Positions 17,882 through 26,704 of a DNA stretch of 64,000 bases are shown piece after piece. Numbering within the stretch: the first letter of the stretch is position 1; each line of letters begins with the position of its first letter. The notes under the pieces are model-generated. The model saw nothing but the letters and a program-made list of their open reading frames with translations, was not told where the DNA came from and did no database searches. A program made the position numbers and the translations under genes. The stretch spans positions 3,162,001-3,226,000 of the forward strand of contig OZ245715.1 in the NCBI GenBank assembly GCA_965226965.1. The letters run 5' to 3'. This DNA is from Endoryza foliicola. GTDB taxonomy: Bacteria > Bacteroidota > Bacteroidia > Chitinophagales > Chitinophagaceae.

Positions 17882-18415
17882 ATGTCAAAACCCCAATTAT
17901 TCATTTCAAAAGCTGATTTTTCAGATGTACCTGCTCTCAATGTGCTTGTAAACAGTGCTTACAGAGGCGAATCAAGTAAAAAAGGGTGGACTACAGAAGC
18001 AGATCTATTAGACGGTGTTCGAACAACTGAACAGTCTTTAACTGAGCTACTTTCAGATCCCAATTCGAATGTTTTGTTGGCAAAAGATACCAATGGAACT
18101 TTGTATGGTTGTGTAAATCTCCAGCTCAAAGGAAATGGATTGTATCTGGGAATGCTTACAGTTGATCCTGAACTACAGGGAGGCGGTATTGGAAAGTTTT
18201 TGTTAGCTGAAGCCGATTCATTTGCGAAAGCAAACAATAAAGTTTTCATTGAAATGACTGTGATTTCAATTCGAAAAGAATTGATCGCTTGGTATGAGCG
18301 TCACGGATATTCGAAAACCGGCGAACGACGCCCCTTCCCAATGGATAATCCGGCTTTCGGGCTGCCAAAACAATTCCTCGAGTTCATCGTATTAAATAAA
18401 ACTATCAACAGTTAA
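17882..18415 (+). CDS. GNAT-family N-acetyltransferase
   Basis: The 177-residue protein has the GNAT fold. The acetyl-CoA binding motif A reads LYLGMLTVDPELQGGGIGKFLLAEAD (the pyrophosphate loop is QGGGIG), followed by a motif B segment IRKELIAWYERHGYSKTGER with the usual Tyr near the thioester. The substrate cannot be told from sequence; small amines, amino acids or protein N-termini are all possible. It is transcribed away from the CBS gene and is followed after 54 nt by the acyl-CoA-binding protein gene, which has its own likely -7 element. Confidence 0.87.
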   Translation: MSKPQLFISKADFSDVPALNVLVNSAYRGESSKKGWTTEADLLDGVRTTEQSLTELLSDPNSNVLLAKDTNGTLYGCVNLQLKGNGLYLGMLTVDPELQGGGIGKFLLAEADSFAKANNKVFIEMTVISIRKELIAWYERHGYSKTGERRPFPMDNPAFGLPKQFLEFIVLNKTINS

Positions 18416-18440
18416 GCAGTCCTTATATGCTGTTTTTTAG

Positions 18441-18448
18441 TAATTTTG
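18441..18448 (+). promoter_or_regulatory. -7 element of the acyl-CoA-binding protein gene
   Basis: TAATTTTG is an exact TAnnTTTG match, 21 nt before the ATG at 18470. The in-frame TTG at 18446 overlaps this element, which argues for the ATG as the true start. The -33 element is not obvious. Confidence 0.45.
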
Positions 18449-18469
18449 AACAAATCAACCCCCTTAAAC

Positions 18470-18727
18470 ATGGATCTTAAAGCATTATTTGAAGAAGCAG
18501 TAAGCAGTAGTAAGTTATTATCTGAACGTCCCAGCAACGATACATTACTTCAATTGTATTCACTCTACAAACAAGCAACGGAAGGCGATGTAAACGTGGA
18601 TCCGCCGGCAAACCCATTCGATTTTGTATCAAAAGCAAAATATGAAGCATGGAATGCTTTAAAAGGAAAAGCAAAAGAAGGTGCGATGCAAGAATATATT
18701 GATCTCATCAACAAGTTGAAAGGCTAA
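18470..18727 (+). CDS. Acyl-CoA-binding protein
   Basis: The 85-residue protein is a single ACBP domain, almost exactly the size of the eukaryotic protein. It has the ligand-binding signature LLQLYSLYKQATEGD (Tyr and Lys that contact CoA), then PFDFVSKAKYEAWNALKGKAKEGAMQEYIDLI, including the conserved Lys and Trp. ACBP binds medium- and long-chain acyl-CoA esters and buffers them in the cytoplasm. It is common in eukaryotes and scattered in bacteria. Its stop codon overlaps the stop codon of the convergent sulfatase gene (18724-18727). Confidence 0.92.
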   Translation: MDLKALFEEAVSSSKLLSERPSNDTLLQLYSLYKQATEGDVNVDPPANPFDFVSKAKYEAWNALKGKAKEGAMQEYIDLINKLKG

Positions 18728-20238
18728 CGATATCTTAAGAGATACTGTTTGCTTGGAAGTGGCTTCAAGTCAATACCAAACAAATCAGAAAAAAGATTCC
18801 GGTACGTATTAACAAGATTCATCCCATCGTGCATTCGATGGGATTTTCTGTTAGATGAGTAGATCGCTAAATAGGTACTCCAACTCTCTTTTTCAAATAG
18901 AGGATCCTTTTCTTCAAATTTAAAGCCATGATCTCCTTGTAAAAGAATTACAAATGGCCGATTCTTCTCAGTTTGAATAATCTCATCCACCAGTTTTTCC
19001 AACAGGTTGTTGGTATACTGCACTTGCTTCACAAAAAAGGTATCGGCGTTTGCTTGCAAGCCGGCTTGCAAATGAAGCGAACCATCTTCATTGTAAATGA
19101 AAGGTTCATGAGGTAGGTACAGATGCAGTGCCGAAAACATAGGTTTGTTTCCATCCCTGTTACTGAGAGTTTCATTCCAAGAATGTAGTTGGGTCTTGTA
19201 TAATTGGTCGATAGCCCTTACTTCCGCATTAACGGATGCTGCCAATTTCTGCTTATTGTTGAAACCTCCACCTCTAAACAACCAACCAATATCTTTCCAT
19301 AACCTGCTGTACAATAACTGATGATCGAGTAGTTGAACCCCTAATGCCGGAAACGGTTGGTAGCCTTGGAACTTAGTATGCTCAATTGGATAAATAGTAT
19401 GATTTGAAATTGTGTATCCAAGCGACTTGAGAATTGTAGTTGTGTTCGTTGAGTTCAAGGAGCGAGCACCTTTAGCAATATCCTTTCCGTTAATTACTTG
19501 ACCGTCTTTTAATTCATCCAAATACTGCATATCCAATTCACTTGTGAGCGAATAGTGGGTGTAGTTGTAAGGACTCTTTACATCTTGAAATACTTCAAAT
19601 CCACGATTTCTCAAGCTAGCGTCCAAAGAATTTTGAAAATGAAATACTTCGTTAAGTACCCTACTAGAGGGATATTCATCGGCAACAATCCAAAACAGGT
19701 CAGGTTTTTCAACTTTGGTTTTCAACTTCGAAACAACAGAATCTGATAACAATTGTGTCGTATCGCCAAATTCGTTTTTAGCCGGGCCTTGAAATACAGC
19801 GATTGTAAGTTGAACAATTGCCACGCCATTCAAAAGAAGTAGAAAGCGAATACTCCATGGAGCTAGCCGATCGATCATTTCTGATTTCTTGCGAAAAAAA
19901 ATCATCACTAAAATTATAACTAGCAACCAAAAAGGAATTAAAATACTGTAAGAAACCGTGTTTTCTAAAGTCACAATACGATGATAGAAATCTACCATTG
20001 CGCCGTAAAACAAAATAAAAGAAAGAAGCATCATTGCATAAACAAATGCAACTGATGGTTGCCTGATAAAGATCAATGTAACGAGATAACAAAAGCAGGT
20101 CAATGCAATTAATTCCAAAGAAACAACTCCTAAATCGGTCCCTGAAACCAATCCATAGTTTTCTGCCCAACTTGCTAATAGGAAGAAAAGTGGTAACAGT
20201 AGCAGTAAAAAAAAATATTTCAATGGAAGATTCTTCAC
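18724..20238 (-). CDS. Membrane-anchored sulfatase/phosphatase-superfamily protein
   Basis: The 504-residue protein has five N-terminal membrane helices within residues 1-160 and a periplasmic domain of the alkaline phosphatase superfamily. It shows the metal-site starts DLFWIVADEYPSS and ILLQGDHGFKFEE, plus HLYLPHEPF. This is the layout of LTA-synthase/EptA-like enzymes, which transfer phospho-alcohol groups to lipids or glycans, and of membrane sulfatases; the two cannot be separated here. The start is GTG 20238, overlapping the flippase stop (GTGA), which indicates a two-gene operon. It probably decorates or processes a surface glycan moved by that flippase. Confidence 0.8.
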   Translation of the reverse strand: MKNLPLKYFFLLLLLPLFFLLASWAENYGLVSGTDLGVVSLELIALTCFCYLVTLIFIRQPSVAFVYAMMLLSFILFYGAMVDFYHRIVTLENTVSYSILIPFWLLVIILVMIFFRKKSEMIDRLAPWSIRFLLLLNGVAIVQLTIAVFQGPAKNEFGDTTQLLSDSVVSKLKTKVEKPDLFWIVADEYPSSRVLNEVFHFQNSLDASLRNRGFEVFQDVKSPYNYTHYSLTSELDMQYLDELKDGQVINGKDIAKGARSLNSTNTTTILKSLGYTISNHTIYPIEHTKFQGYQPFPALGVQLLDHQLLYSRLWKDIGWLFRGGGFNNKQKLAASVNAEVRAIDQLYKTQLHSWNETLSNRDGNKPMFSALHLYLPHEPFIYNEDGSLHLQAGLQANADTFFVKQVQYTNNLLEKLVDEIIQTEKNRPFVILLQGDHGFKFEEKDPLFEKESWSTYLAIYSSNRKSHRMHDGMNLVNTYRNLFSDLFGIDLKPLPSKQYLLRYR

Positions 20239-21683
20239 TTCTTAATCTTTGATTTTTCAAAAAGAAAAGCTTCAATATAGGCTTTCAAGCTGATTTTGCA
20301 TACAACTAAAACTATGAAGAAATACGTGAGTATTGAACAGAAAACAAAGAGTAAAAGCATTGGCCATTTCCAAAACTCTTGATTTGGAAACAGGTAGATT
20401 AAGAAATACATAGCCGAAGACGCAAGAACTATTTTAAGAAAATCGGCTACATTAAAAATCGAAACACCCGGAATAAACCTGTTTTTAAGTAGAATATATC
20501 CAAGCAACATTGCTGTTTCTGCGGTTATCATGGCCATTGCTGCACCTTTGTAACCCCAACGCGCGCCCCAGTAAATTGCACTGCCTATAAAGATCAAAGA
20601 GCAGATCCCTGCAACTTTTAGTGTCGCATTTTCTAAATGATTGGCCAATAGCAACTGCTTGTTCAGAAACAATTCTAAACTTACGAGAAATACCAGCGAA
20701 GACAACCATCTTAAACTAATTGCAATTTCAGTGAAGCCTTGTCCGAAATAGAGTCTTGTTAAGACCGGAGCTACTGTAAAAATACCGACAGTCATTGGAA
20801 TACTGAACATCAATATCAAAGAGGAAGACTCTCTAATTTTTGACTTCCACAAACTACTATTATTTTGCTGTACTGCAATTGAAAAGGGAAACAGTACCAA
20901 TAAGAAATCGGTGATAAGTGATGATGCGGTTCGAATGAGCTTGATAGAAAATACATAAATACCGGTTTGGTATTCACTGTGGCTACTGAATCTTAACAAA
21001 GGAGTGTCTAACATTCCAAATGCTGCATAACACAACGTAATTCCGTGAATAGCCAACAATGGTTTGAAGTGCTTTTTAATAGCTACATTCTTAAGTTTGA
21101 TCTTAACTAATTTCGACAGTTGTAAGAAATTGATCAACAGGTTCAAAACACCTGCTGACGACATAATTGCATAGTAGTAAATGTAATCCTCCCCTGTTTT
21201 AACCAATAGAAATACACAAACAGTGGCCAATGATCGAACCGCAAAAGATCGAATGGCTACAAATTTAAAGCGCTCAGTTCCCCAAAAAAACCACTCGGAA
21301 TAGAAGAGGTTGGATAGGTAAAACACAATCGCCCAAATTAAAAGTGCTGGTTCAGTAAACGATTTCTTCAAATAAAACAAGGATAGGAAGAATGGAACCA
21401 AGGTTACCAATCCGGAAATAAACTGAATGACTAACAATTCAGAAACCAAGCCGTCTATTCCCTCTCCCATCCCTTTTTTCTTACTAATTTCTCTCACTCC
21501 GTAAGTAATGATTCCAAATTCAGCCAATACAGTAAAAAAATAAGTATAAGAATCAATGAAGCCAACCCTTCCAATCATATCAGGGGCCAAAACTCTAGAT
21601 ACATAGGGGATGGTGATCAGGGGAAAAAGCACCTGACTTACAGAAAGTAGAAAATTATAGACTAAATTTTGCTTTAGCGGCAT
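20235..21683 (-). CDS. Wzx-like polysaccharide flippase
   Basis: The 482-residue protein is a MATE-like/MOP flippase of the polysaccharide synthesis family with about 12-14 membrane helices. The start MPLKQNLVYNFLLSVSQVLFPLITIPYVSRVL is typical of Wzx, which moves undecaprenyl-linked oligosaccharides across the inner membrane. The open frame extends to 22034, but I start at ATG 21683. The extra 117 residues are hydrophilic, look unlike the family, and are antisense to the start of the divergent glycosyltransferase gene. The stop overlaps the start of the sulfatase gene. Confidence 0.9.
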   Translation of the reverse strand: MPLKQNLVYNFLLSVSQVLFPLITIPYVSRVLAPDMIGRVGFIDSYTYFFTVLAEFGIITYGVREISKKKGMGEGIDGLVSELLVIQFISGLVTLVPFFLSLFYLKKSFTEPALLIWAIVFYLSNLFYSEWFFWGTERFKFVAIRSFAVRSLATVCVFLLVKTGEDYIYYYAIMSSAGVLNLLINFLQLSKLVKIKLKNVAIKKHFKPLLAIHGITLCYAAFGMLDTPLLRFSSHSEYQTGIYVFSIKLIRTASSLITDFLLVLFPFSIAVQQNNSSLWKSKIRESSSLILMFSIPMTVGIFTVAPVLTRLYFGQGFTEIAISLRWLSSLVFLVSLELFLNKQLLLANHLENATLKVAGICSLIFIGSAIYWGARWGYKGAAMAMITAETAMLLGYILLKNRFIPGVSIFNVADFLKIVLASSAMYFLIYLFPNQEFWKWPMLLLFVFCSILTYFFIVLVVCKISLKAYIEAFLFEKSKIKK

Positions 21684-21771
21684 AGTGACGTATAAAGGTA
21701 ACGGTTCTGTAGATAAGTAGCTAGCAACGAATAAACTAAAGCGCTTATTTTTCAGTAATATTGAGGTATCT

Positions 21772-22893
21772 ATGAACCTAAGAATTGCTGTAATAGAAAC
21801 TGAACATTTTGAGGTACTAGACCCGGTTATACATCTGTTGTTACAAATAGGTGCAGAAATCCATGTTTTATGCAGCAGGCAGGTGAACCACTTTTCGGAG
21901 TTTAAGTTAGATACTCGATTGAATTGGCATTTTAACCAATCGGAAATTAGTCCTAGACAGCAACTCCAACAATTCAAGGAGCTACTGGCGTCAATTAACA
22001 TTGATCGACTTCTACTCTTAACCGTTTCCAACAACCATCTTTTCTACAGCCGTTTGAAAAAAAATGGAATCAAGGTTGTTCTTGGTATTCATGACATCAA
22101 TAGTTATTTGATTCCGCAAATAAAATTCAGTTTGCGAGGCTTGATACGGCATTTTTCAAAAAAGATCCTATTTATTAGCGCTGATGAATATTGGGTGTTT
22201 TCTAATAAGCAAGCGTTGACATTGCAGGCTGAAACTAAAAAGAAAGTTCATCACATTCCGCCTGCTTTGTTCCACTCTGTTCAATTTTTGCCACGTTCCT
22301 ATAGTAAAGGGCAAGAGCTTTTAGTGGTAATTCCCGGATCAGTTGATATCAAAAGAAGAAACTATGAAGAGGTTTTTGCATTTATTGAAGAAGCTCAAAA
22401 CTTACAACTAAATGCAAGAGTCGTATTACTCGGCGCGCCCCCTGTTGACCAACTTGAAACATTTCGTGCAAGGGTAAATAGTATTCGCTCTACACAAAAT
22501 GGCAGAATTGATTTTTTTGAAGAACAGGTTCCAACGGATGTTTTTTTTGAATACTTGCGCAAAGCGCATTTCATTTGGTCGCCTGTTCAAAAAGTGTTCG
22601 ACAATGACGGCGAAAGCTGGGAAACATACGGAGTAACAAAAATATCAGGTTCAGTTTACGATGCTATTAGGGTAGGTCGACCATTAATTATTCCTGATCA
22701 TTACGTGGTGGATCCTCCACTTTTGAAAGCAGGAATCTTTTATAGAAGTGTTACAGATATTTGCAGTATCCTGCAGTTTGTTGCTTCACACCCTGAACAA
22801 TATGCAGTTTACCAGCTTCAGGCACTTAATGCAAGTATGGAGTTTGTTCCTGAAAAATGGGTAGCTTCAATTGAAAACATCTTTAAAACTTGA
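21772..22893 (+). CDS. Glycosyltransferase-like protein (GT-B fold)
   Basis: The 373-residue protein has a GT-B type plan: an N-terminal strand RIAVIETEHFEVLDPVIHLL, a mid-domain link at about 175-190 (ELLVVIPGSVDIKRRNYEEVFAFIEEA), a nucleotide-domain strand RVVLLGAPP, and a C-terminal acceptor/donor region with GVTKISGSVYDAIRVGRPLIIPDHY. These features match GT4-like transferases, but the E-x7-E motif is not clear, so the family is less sure than for the gene at 10137. It is divergent from the flippase and followed 2 nt later by a KirBac channel gene. Its substrate is unknown. Confidence 0.65.
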   Translation: MNLRIAVIETEHFEVLDPVIHLLLQIGAEIHVLCSRQVNHFSEFKLDTRLNWHFNQSEISPRQQLQQFKELLASINIDRLLLLTVSNNHLFYSRLKKNGIKVVLGIHDINSYLIPQIKFSLRGLIRHFSKKILFISADEYWVFSNKQALTLQAETKKKVHHIPPALFHSVQFLPRSYSKGQELLVVIPGSVDIKRRNYEEVFAFIEEAQNLQLNARVVLLGAPPVDQLETFRARVNSIRSTQNGRIDFFEEQVPTDVFFEYLRKAHFIWSPVQKVFDNDGESWETYGVTKISGSVYDAIRVGRPLIIPDHYVVDPPLLKAGIFYRSVTDICSILQFVASHPEQYAVYQLQALNASMEFVPEKWVASIENIFKT

Positions 22894-22895
22894 AA

Positions 22896-23861
22896 ATGAG
22901 TATCCGATCAAAAATATTAAATACATTAAAATCTGATGAGAACACCGGTTTTGGTAGTAATACTAAACTTTACGGCAGACGTTTGTTTCGAAAAGATGGC
23001 ACGCCAAATTTAAAAAGAACCGGTGCAGATTTCTTGTCAAGATTAAGCTGGTATCACACAATGATTCATCTTCCTCGTTGGAAATTTTATATTGTGATAC
23101 TTTCGGTTTACTTTCTTGTGAATATTCTCTTCACTGTCATTTATGTTTCTATAGGTTTAGACCAATTGGGTGGAATGGTTGGCGAAACAAGATGGGAACA
23201 ATGGCTAGAGGCCTTCTTTTTCAGTGCACAGACATTTACAACTGTAGGTTATGGAAGAGTAAACCCTCATGGCATTTTAATGAGCAGTGTGGCAGCTCTG
23301 GAAGCGTTTTTAGGGGTATTAAACTTAGCGATTGCTACCGGCCTTTTTTATGGTCGTTTTTCCAGACCCACTGCATTCATTCGATACTCGGAACATGCAA
23401 TAATAGCGCCATTCAAAGGTGGGCAAGCTTTAATGTTTCGATTGGTTCCTTACAAGAACACAAACTTAACTGATGCTGAAGTTAAGATTACAGTAGGGCT
23501 AATGGTAGATGTTAATGGGGTCAGTGAAAACCGGTTCTACAATTTAGATCTTCAGCTATCGAAGTTAAATTCACTTAACCTAAGCTGGACGATAGTTCAC
23601 CCTATTGATGAAAAGAGTCCATTGAAAGGTCTCAGTTTGCAAGACATGAAGGCTTCCAATATTGAAGTGATGGTACTTTTGAAAGCCTTTGATGAAACCT
23701 ATTCTAACACAGTAGTTTCAAGAACTTCTTATATCGGGGACGAACTTCTAGAAGGTTACAAATTTATTCCGATGTACCAAAGAAGCGATAATACAGATGA
23801 AACCATTATGAATATCGACCATTTGAATGCTATGGAGCCAGCATCATTACCGGCTCCATAG
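22896..23861 (+). CDS. KirBac-type inward-rectifier potassium channel
   Basis: The 321-residue protein is a prokaryotic Kir channel. An N-terminal slide-helix segment precedes TM1 (FYIVILSVYFLVNILFTVIY). The pore loop has the selectivity filter TTVGYG at about residues 115-120, and TM2 ends in IATGLFYGRFSRPTA. A cytoplasmic immunoglobulin-like domain follows (ALMFRLVPYKNTNLTDAEVKI ... NLSWTIVHPIDEKSPLKGLS). It should conduct K+ across the inner membrane, with gating by lipids or pH not determinable. An in-frame TTG at 22890 overlaps the upstream stop; ATG 22896 gives the better start. It is co-directional with the glycosyltransferase gene and 2 nt from it. Confidence 0.93.
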   Translation: MSIRSKILNTLKSDENTGFGSNTKLYGRRLFRKDGTPNLKRTGADFLSRLSWYHTMIHLPRWKFYIVILSVYFLVNILFTVIYVSIGLDQLGGMVGETRWEQWLEAFFFSAQTFTTVGYGRVNPHGILMSSVAALEAFLGVLNLAIATGLFYGRFSRPTAFIRYSEHAIIAPFKGGQALMFRLVPYKNTNLTDAEVKITVGLMVDVNGVSENRFYNLDLQLSKLNSLNLSWTIVHPIDEKSPLKGLSLQDMKASNIEVMVLLKAFDETYSNTVVSRTSYIGDELLEGYKFIPMYQRSDNTDETIMNIDHLNAMEPASLPAP

Positions 23862-23869
23862 CACAAATG

Positions 23870-24631
23870 CTATTTCAAACTCTTGATAATAGTAACAAAT
23901 TCGGCTGCAATTAAAGAAGCGCCTCCAACTAATCCCCCATCTACATCGGGTTGTGAAAACAATTCGGCGGCATTTGCAGCTTTCACGCTTCCCCCGTATA
24001 AAATTGGAATTGTATTGGCTACAGCACTTCCATATTGGCCTGAAAGAGCCGCACGCAAATGTGCATGCATTTCTTGAGCCTGAGCAGAACTAGCCGTTAA
24101 ACCTGTTCCGATCGCCCAAATTGGTTCATATGCAATAACTATTTTTGAAATTTGTTCGGCTGACAAATGATACAATGATTCCTTTAATTGAACCGCAACA
24201 AAATCATTCTGTGTTCCCGCTTCTCTAATGGCTAATGGTTCACCACAACAGAAAATTGGAGTAATACCAGCTTCTAAAATCAAGTTGATCTTATCTGCTA
24301 ACTGTTGATTGCTCTCATTGAAATATTCGCGGCGTTCACTATGTCCAATTACAATATAATTAACGTTGATTGATTTCAACATTTCTACTGAAACCTCACC
24401 TGTAAACGCTCCCGATTTTTTATGATAACAGTTTTGAGCTGCCACTTCAAACCCTTTGCTACCAATAAGTTTTGATTGAGCAAAACTGAGATATGGAAAA
24501 GGAACAGCAAATACTGCTTTTTGGTGTGCTAATAATTCAATGCTTGCGCTTGTAATTTCGTTTAAAAGCGTTTCACCTTGCTGAAGGGTTAAATTCATTT
24601 TCCAGTTGGCAGCGGCTAATTGTTGTCTCAT
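23870..24631 (-). CDS. tpiA: Triosephosphate isomerase
   Basis: The 253-residue enzyme interconverts glyceraldehyde 3-phosphate and dihydroxyacetone phosphate in glycolysis. Catalytic residues are visible: the Lys of AANWKMN at the start, the His of VIGHSERRE and the Glu of IAYEPIWAIGTG. The phosphate loop ILYGGSV and the C-terminal DVDGGLVGGASL are also present. The length and motifs are normal. The start overlaps the stop of the upstream GlmU-like gene by 4 nt (ATGA), so the two are translationally coupled. Confidence 0.97.
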   Translation of the reverse strand: MRQQLAAANWKMNLTLQQGETLLNEITSASIELLAHQKAVFAVPFPYLSFAQSKLIGSKGFEVAAQNCYHKKSGAFTGEVSVEMLKSINVNYIVIGHSERREYFNESNQQLADKINLILEAGITPIFCCGEPLAIREAGTQNDFVAVQLKESLYHLSAEQISKIVIAYEPIWAIGTGLTASSAQAQEMHAHLRAALSGQYGSAVANTIPILYGGSVKAANAAELFSQPDVDGGLVGGASLIAAEFVTIIKSLK

Positions 24632-25680
24632 AAATGATTTAAATTCCTTTCAAAAATACGCGCGAGTTCTTGTTTTTCCTTAGTTGTAAGGGTTTTATTC
24701 TTAAATTTTTTCCAAGATTCAATATCAACTGTTAGTTTTTCAATATCATAAAGTTGTTCATTTGTTACCCCCCAGCTGAAGTCAGGAATATATTTTGGAG
24801 TTAATCCTGAAGTAAACACATTGCAAGCAACTCCCACAAGTGTTCCGGTATTAAATGAGGTGTTTATAGCAGCCTTAGAGTAATCACCCATTATTAAACC
24901 ACGCTTCAATCCGGTGGAAACAAACTGTTGATCTTTCTTACTCCAAATTCGAACATCGCCTGCATTGTTCTTGACATTAGAAGCCGAAGTACCGGCTCCA
25001 AGATTACACCATTGTCCTATTATTGCATCTCCTAAATATCCATCATGCCCCTTGTTTGAATAATCTTGAATGGTGGTATTTTTTAACTCCCCTCCCACTA
25101 CTGTTTCATTACCAATAAATGTGTTTGGATAAATTCTTGTTCCCATTTTCACGACGGCGCTCTCGCCCATTGCAAAGGGCCCACGAATACATGTTCCTTC
25201 CATTACATTCGCATTCTTGCCGATATAAATGGGTCCGTTTGTAGCATTTAAAATTGCATACGTAAGTTCAGCTCCCTCTTCAATAAAAATAGCTGCCTCG
25301 TTTATTACCTGACAGGTAGTTGAAATTGTTTGCGAGGTTCGGTTCTTTTGAATCCAAGCAAAATCAGAAAGAAAAGAATTGGTTTGATGATCGAGTATAT
25401 CAGTTACAGAATTTATAGGAGTGAGGTATTGTTCAATTGCCGCTAATTCGGCAGTATTCATTTCAAGCGATGGAATGCTTGAGCCGGGTATCGATTTATT
25501 TTCTGGAAAATTCGAAAATTCGAGTCCTTTTTCAGTTTCAATGGCATTTTGGCCCAAAATCAACTCCCACTTCTCCCGAATGGTAAAGATTCCAAAGCGA
25601 AGATCCCAAGCTTCATAAGTTTGAGCAAGGGGATAAATTTCGCTTTTGACAGACTCTGTATCTCTGATAATCAATAACAT
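24628..25680 (-). CDS. GlmU-family putative sugar nucleotidyltransferase
   Basis: The 350-residue protein resembles GlmU in its C-terminal left-handed beta-helix, made of hexapeptide repeats (about 150-310: AIFIEEGAELTYAILNATNGPIYIGKNANVMEGTCIRGPFAMGES...). The N-terminal half is short and divergent: no LAGGxGTR loop is seen, so the uridylyltransferase site is probably missing. Proteins of this form are widespread in Bacteroidota as a second GlmU-like gene. They may act as acetyl- or acyltransferases, or as a regulator, in cell-wall precursor synthesis. It stands upstream of tpiA with overlapping codons. Confidence 0.75.
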   Translation of the reverse strand: MLLIIRDTESVKSEIYPLAQTYEAWDLRFGIFTIREKWELILGQNAIETEKGLEFSNFPENKSIPGSSIPSLEMNTAELAAIEQYLTPINSVTDILDHQTNSFLSDFAWIQKNRTSQTISTTCQVINEAAIFIEEGAELTYAILNATNGPIYIGKNANVMEGTCIRGPFAMGESAVVKMGTRIYPNTFIGNETVVGGELKNTTIQDYSNKGHDGYLGDAIIGQWCNLGAGTSASNVKNNAGDVRIWSKKDQQFVSTGLKRGLIMGDYSKAAINTSFNTGTLVGVACNVFTSGLTPKYIPDFSWGVTNEQLYDIEKLTVDIESWKKFKNKTLTTKEKQELARIFERNLNHL

Positions 25681-25707
25681 AGGATAAATTTAGGCAATAT
25701 ATCGCCG

Positions 25708-25743
25708 AAAAAAAAATCCCCTTCCTGTGAACAGGAAAGGGAT
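25708..25743 (-). terminator. rpmE2 terminator
   Basis: A 12-bp stem (25716-25727 and 25732-25743, TGAA apex) is followed on the minus strand by nine T. The single plus-strand mismatch becomes a U-G wobble on the minus strand, so the hairpin belongs to the L31 gene. Confidence 0.8.
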
Positions 25744-25790
25744 GTATAGCCATGAAAAACAAAAATGTTAAACCGAAGTTACAACTTTTT

Positions 25791-26042
25791 TTATTTTTTC
25801 TTCTCGTAACGTTTTTTGAATTTATCGATACGCCCCGCTGTGTCTACCAATACATTCTGACCAGTGTAAAAAGGGTGAGAAGCGCTTGAGATCTCCAATT
25901 TAATAACCGGATAGTCTTTTCCGTCTTCCCAGGTCACAGTTTCTTTAGAAGCTGCGCAAGAGCGGCTGAGGAAAGATACGCCGTTACTCATGTCTTTGAA
26001 CACTACGAAGCGGTATGCTTCAGGATGGATGCCTTTTTTCAT
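25791..26042 (-). CDS. rpmE2: 50S ribosomal protein L31 type B
   Basis: The 83-residue protein matches L31 type B: MKKGIHPEAYRFVVFKDMSNGVSFLSRSC at the start and SSASHPFYTGQNVLVDTAGRIDKFKKRYEKK at the end. The type B form has the extended middle and lacks the four-cysteine zinc site of type A; only one Cys (SRSCAASK) is present. It is a monocistronic gene with a strong consensus promoter upstream and an intrinsic terminator downstream. In many bacteria the type B form replaces type A under zinc limitation; whether a type A gene exists elsewhere is not known. Confidence 0.96.
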   Translation of the reverse strand: MKKGIHPEAYRFVVFKDMSNGVSFLSRSCAASKETVTWEDGKDYPVIKLEISSASHPFYTGQNVLVDTAGRIDKFKKRYEKKK

Positions 26043-26105
26043 TTTCTATTTTTTAAAAGGCCACACGGATTTTGCCGTATGGATGATAAAATATAATTCG
26101 GAGCG

Positions 26106-26136
26106 CAAAGGTATCAAAACCAAAGAATTTTGCAAA
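26106..26136 (-). promoter_or_regulatory. rpmE2 promoter
   Basis: On the minus strand TTTG (26133-26136), 19 nt, then TACCTTTG (26106-26113) and GCGCTCC. Both elements match the Bacteroidota consensus exactly. The transcript start would be about 55 nt before the ATG. Confidence 0.8.
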
Positions 26137-26171
26137 ATCTTTTCAAATGAAAGCCCGGTAAGCTTTTCAAA

Positions 26172-26663
26172 TTAGCTCCTCATATTTTCAAATTGCAAGG
26201 GAATTCCAAGCTCCCATGACTTGGTTGCCTGTATAACTAGTTGTAAATCATCTATTTTCTTGCCTGTAACGCGAACAATATCATCGTTAATAGAAGCTTG
26301 TACCTTTAAGCCGCTATCCTTGATTTGTTTTACGATCTTTTTGGCATCTTCTTGTTTTAAGCCGTTTCTCACTTGTATCTCTTGTTTCGTCAATTTTCCA
26401 CTCTGGTACGACTCTTTGCTAGTATCGAATGCTTCGGGGGAAATCCCTTGTTTATGTGCGCGATTGATCAATACATCTATCAATTGGCGCATTTTCATAT
26501 CGTCTTCTGTTTCAATTAAAATTTTGAAGTCTTTCTTTTGAAGGTCAATTTTTACATGTGAACCTTTGAAATCGAATCTATTGGTGATTTCTTTTGTGGT
26601 TACATTTACGGCATTGTCCAATGCCTGAGCGTCCACTTTACTTACGATATCGAATGAAGGCAT
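26172..26663 (-). CDS. YajQ-family nucleotide-binding protein
   Basis: The 163-residue protein begins MPSFDIVSKVDAQALDNAVNVTTKEITNRFDFKGS, the family signature, and ends with QATKSWELGIPLQFENMR. YajQ proteins form two ferredoxin-like domains and bind nucleotides or RNA. Some members bind cyclic di-GMP, which is known only for a few and not shown for this one. It has a likely -7 element 19 nt upstream (26682-26689) and no obvious operon partner. Confidence 0.95.
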   Translation of the reverse strand: MPSFDIVSKVDAQALDNAVNVTTKEITNRFDFKGSHVKIDLQKKDFKILIETEDDMKMRQLIDVLINRAHKQGISPEAFDTSKESYQSGKLTKQEIQVRNGLKQEDAKKIVKQIKDSGLKVQASINDDIVRVTGKKIDDLQLVIQATKSWELGIPLQFENMRS

Positions 26664-26681
26664 AAACTTAATTTAAGAAGG

Positions 26682-26689
26682 CAAAAATA
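26682..26689 (-). promoter_or_regulatory. yajQ -7 element
   Basis: TATTTTTG on the minus strand is an exact TAnnTTTG match, 18 nt before the ATG. A TTTC lies 16 nt further upstream as a weak -33. Confidence 0.5.
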
Positions 26690-26704
26690 CAACAGTTTCC
26701 AACA

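Noticed and set aside
21684..22034. N-terminal extension of the flippase frame (117 codons)
   Set aside because: It is antisense to the start of the divergent glycosyltransferase gene and its text is hydrophilic and unlike the family; the proper start is 21683.
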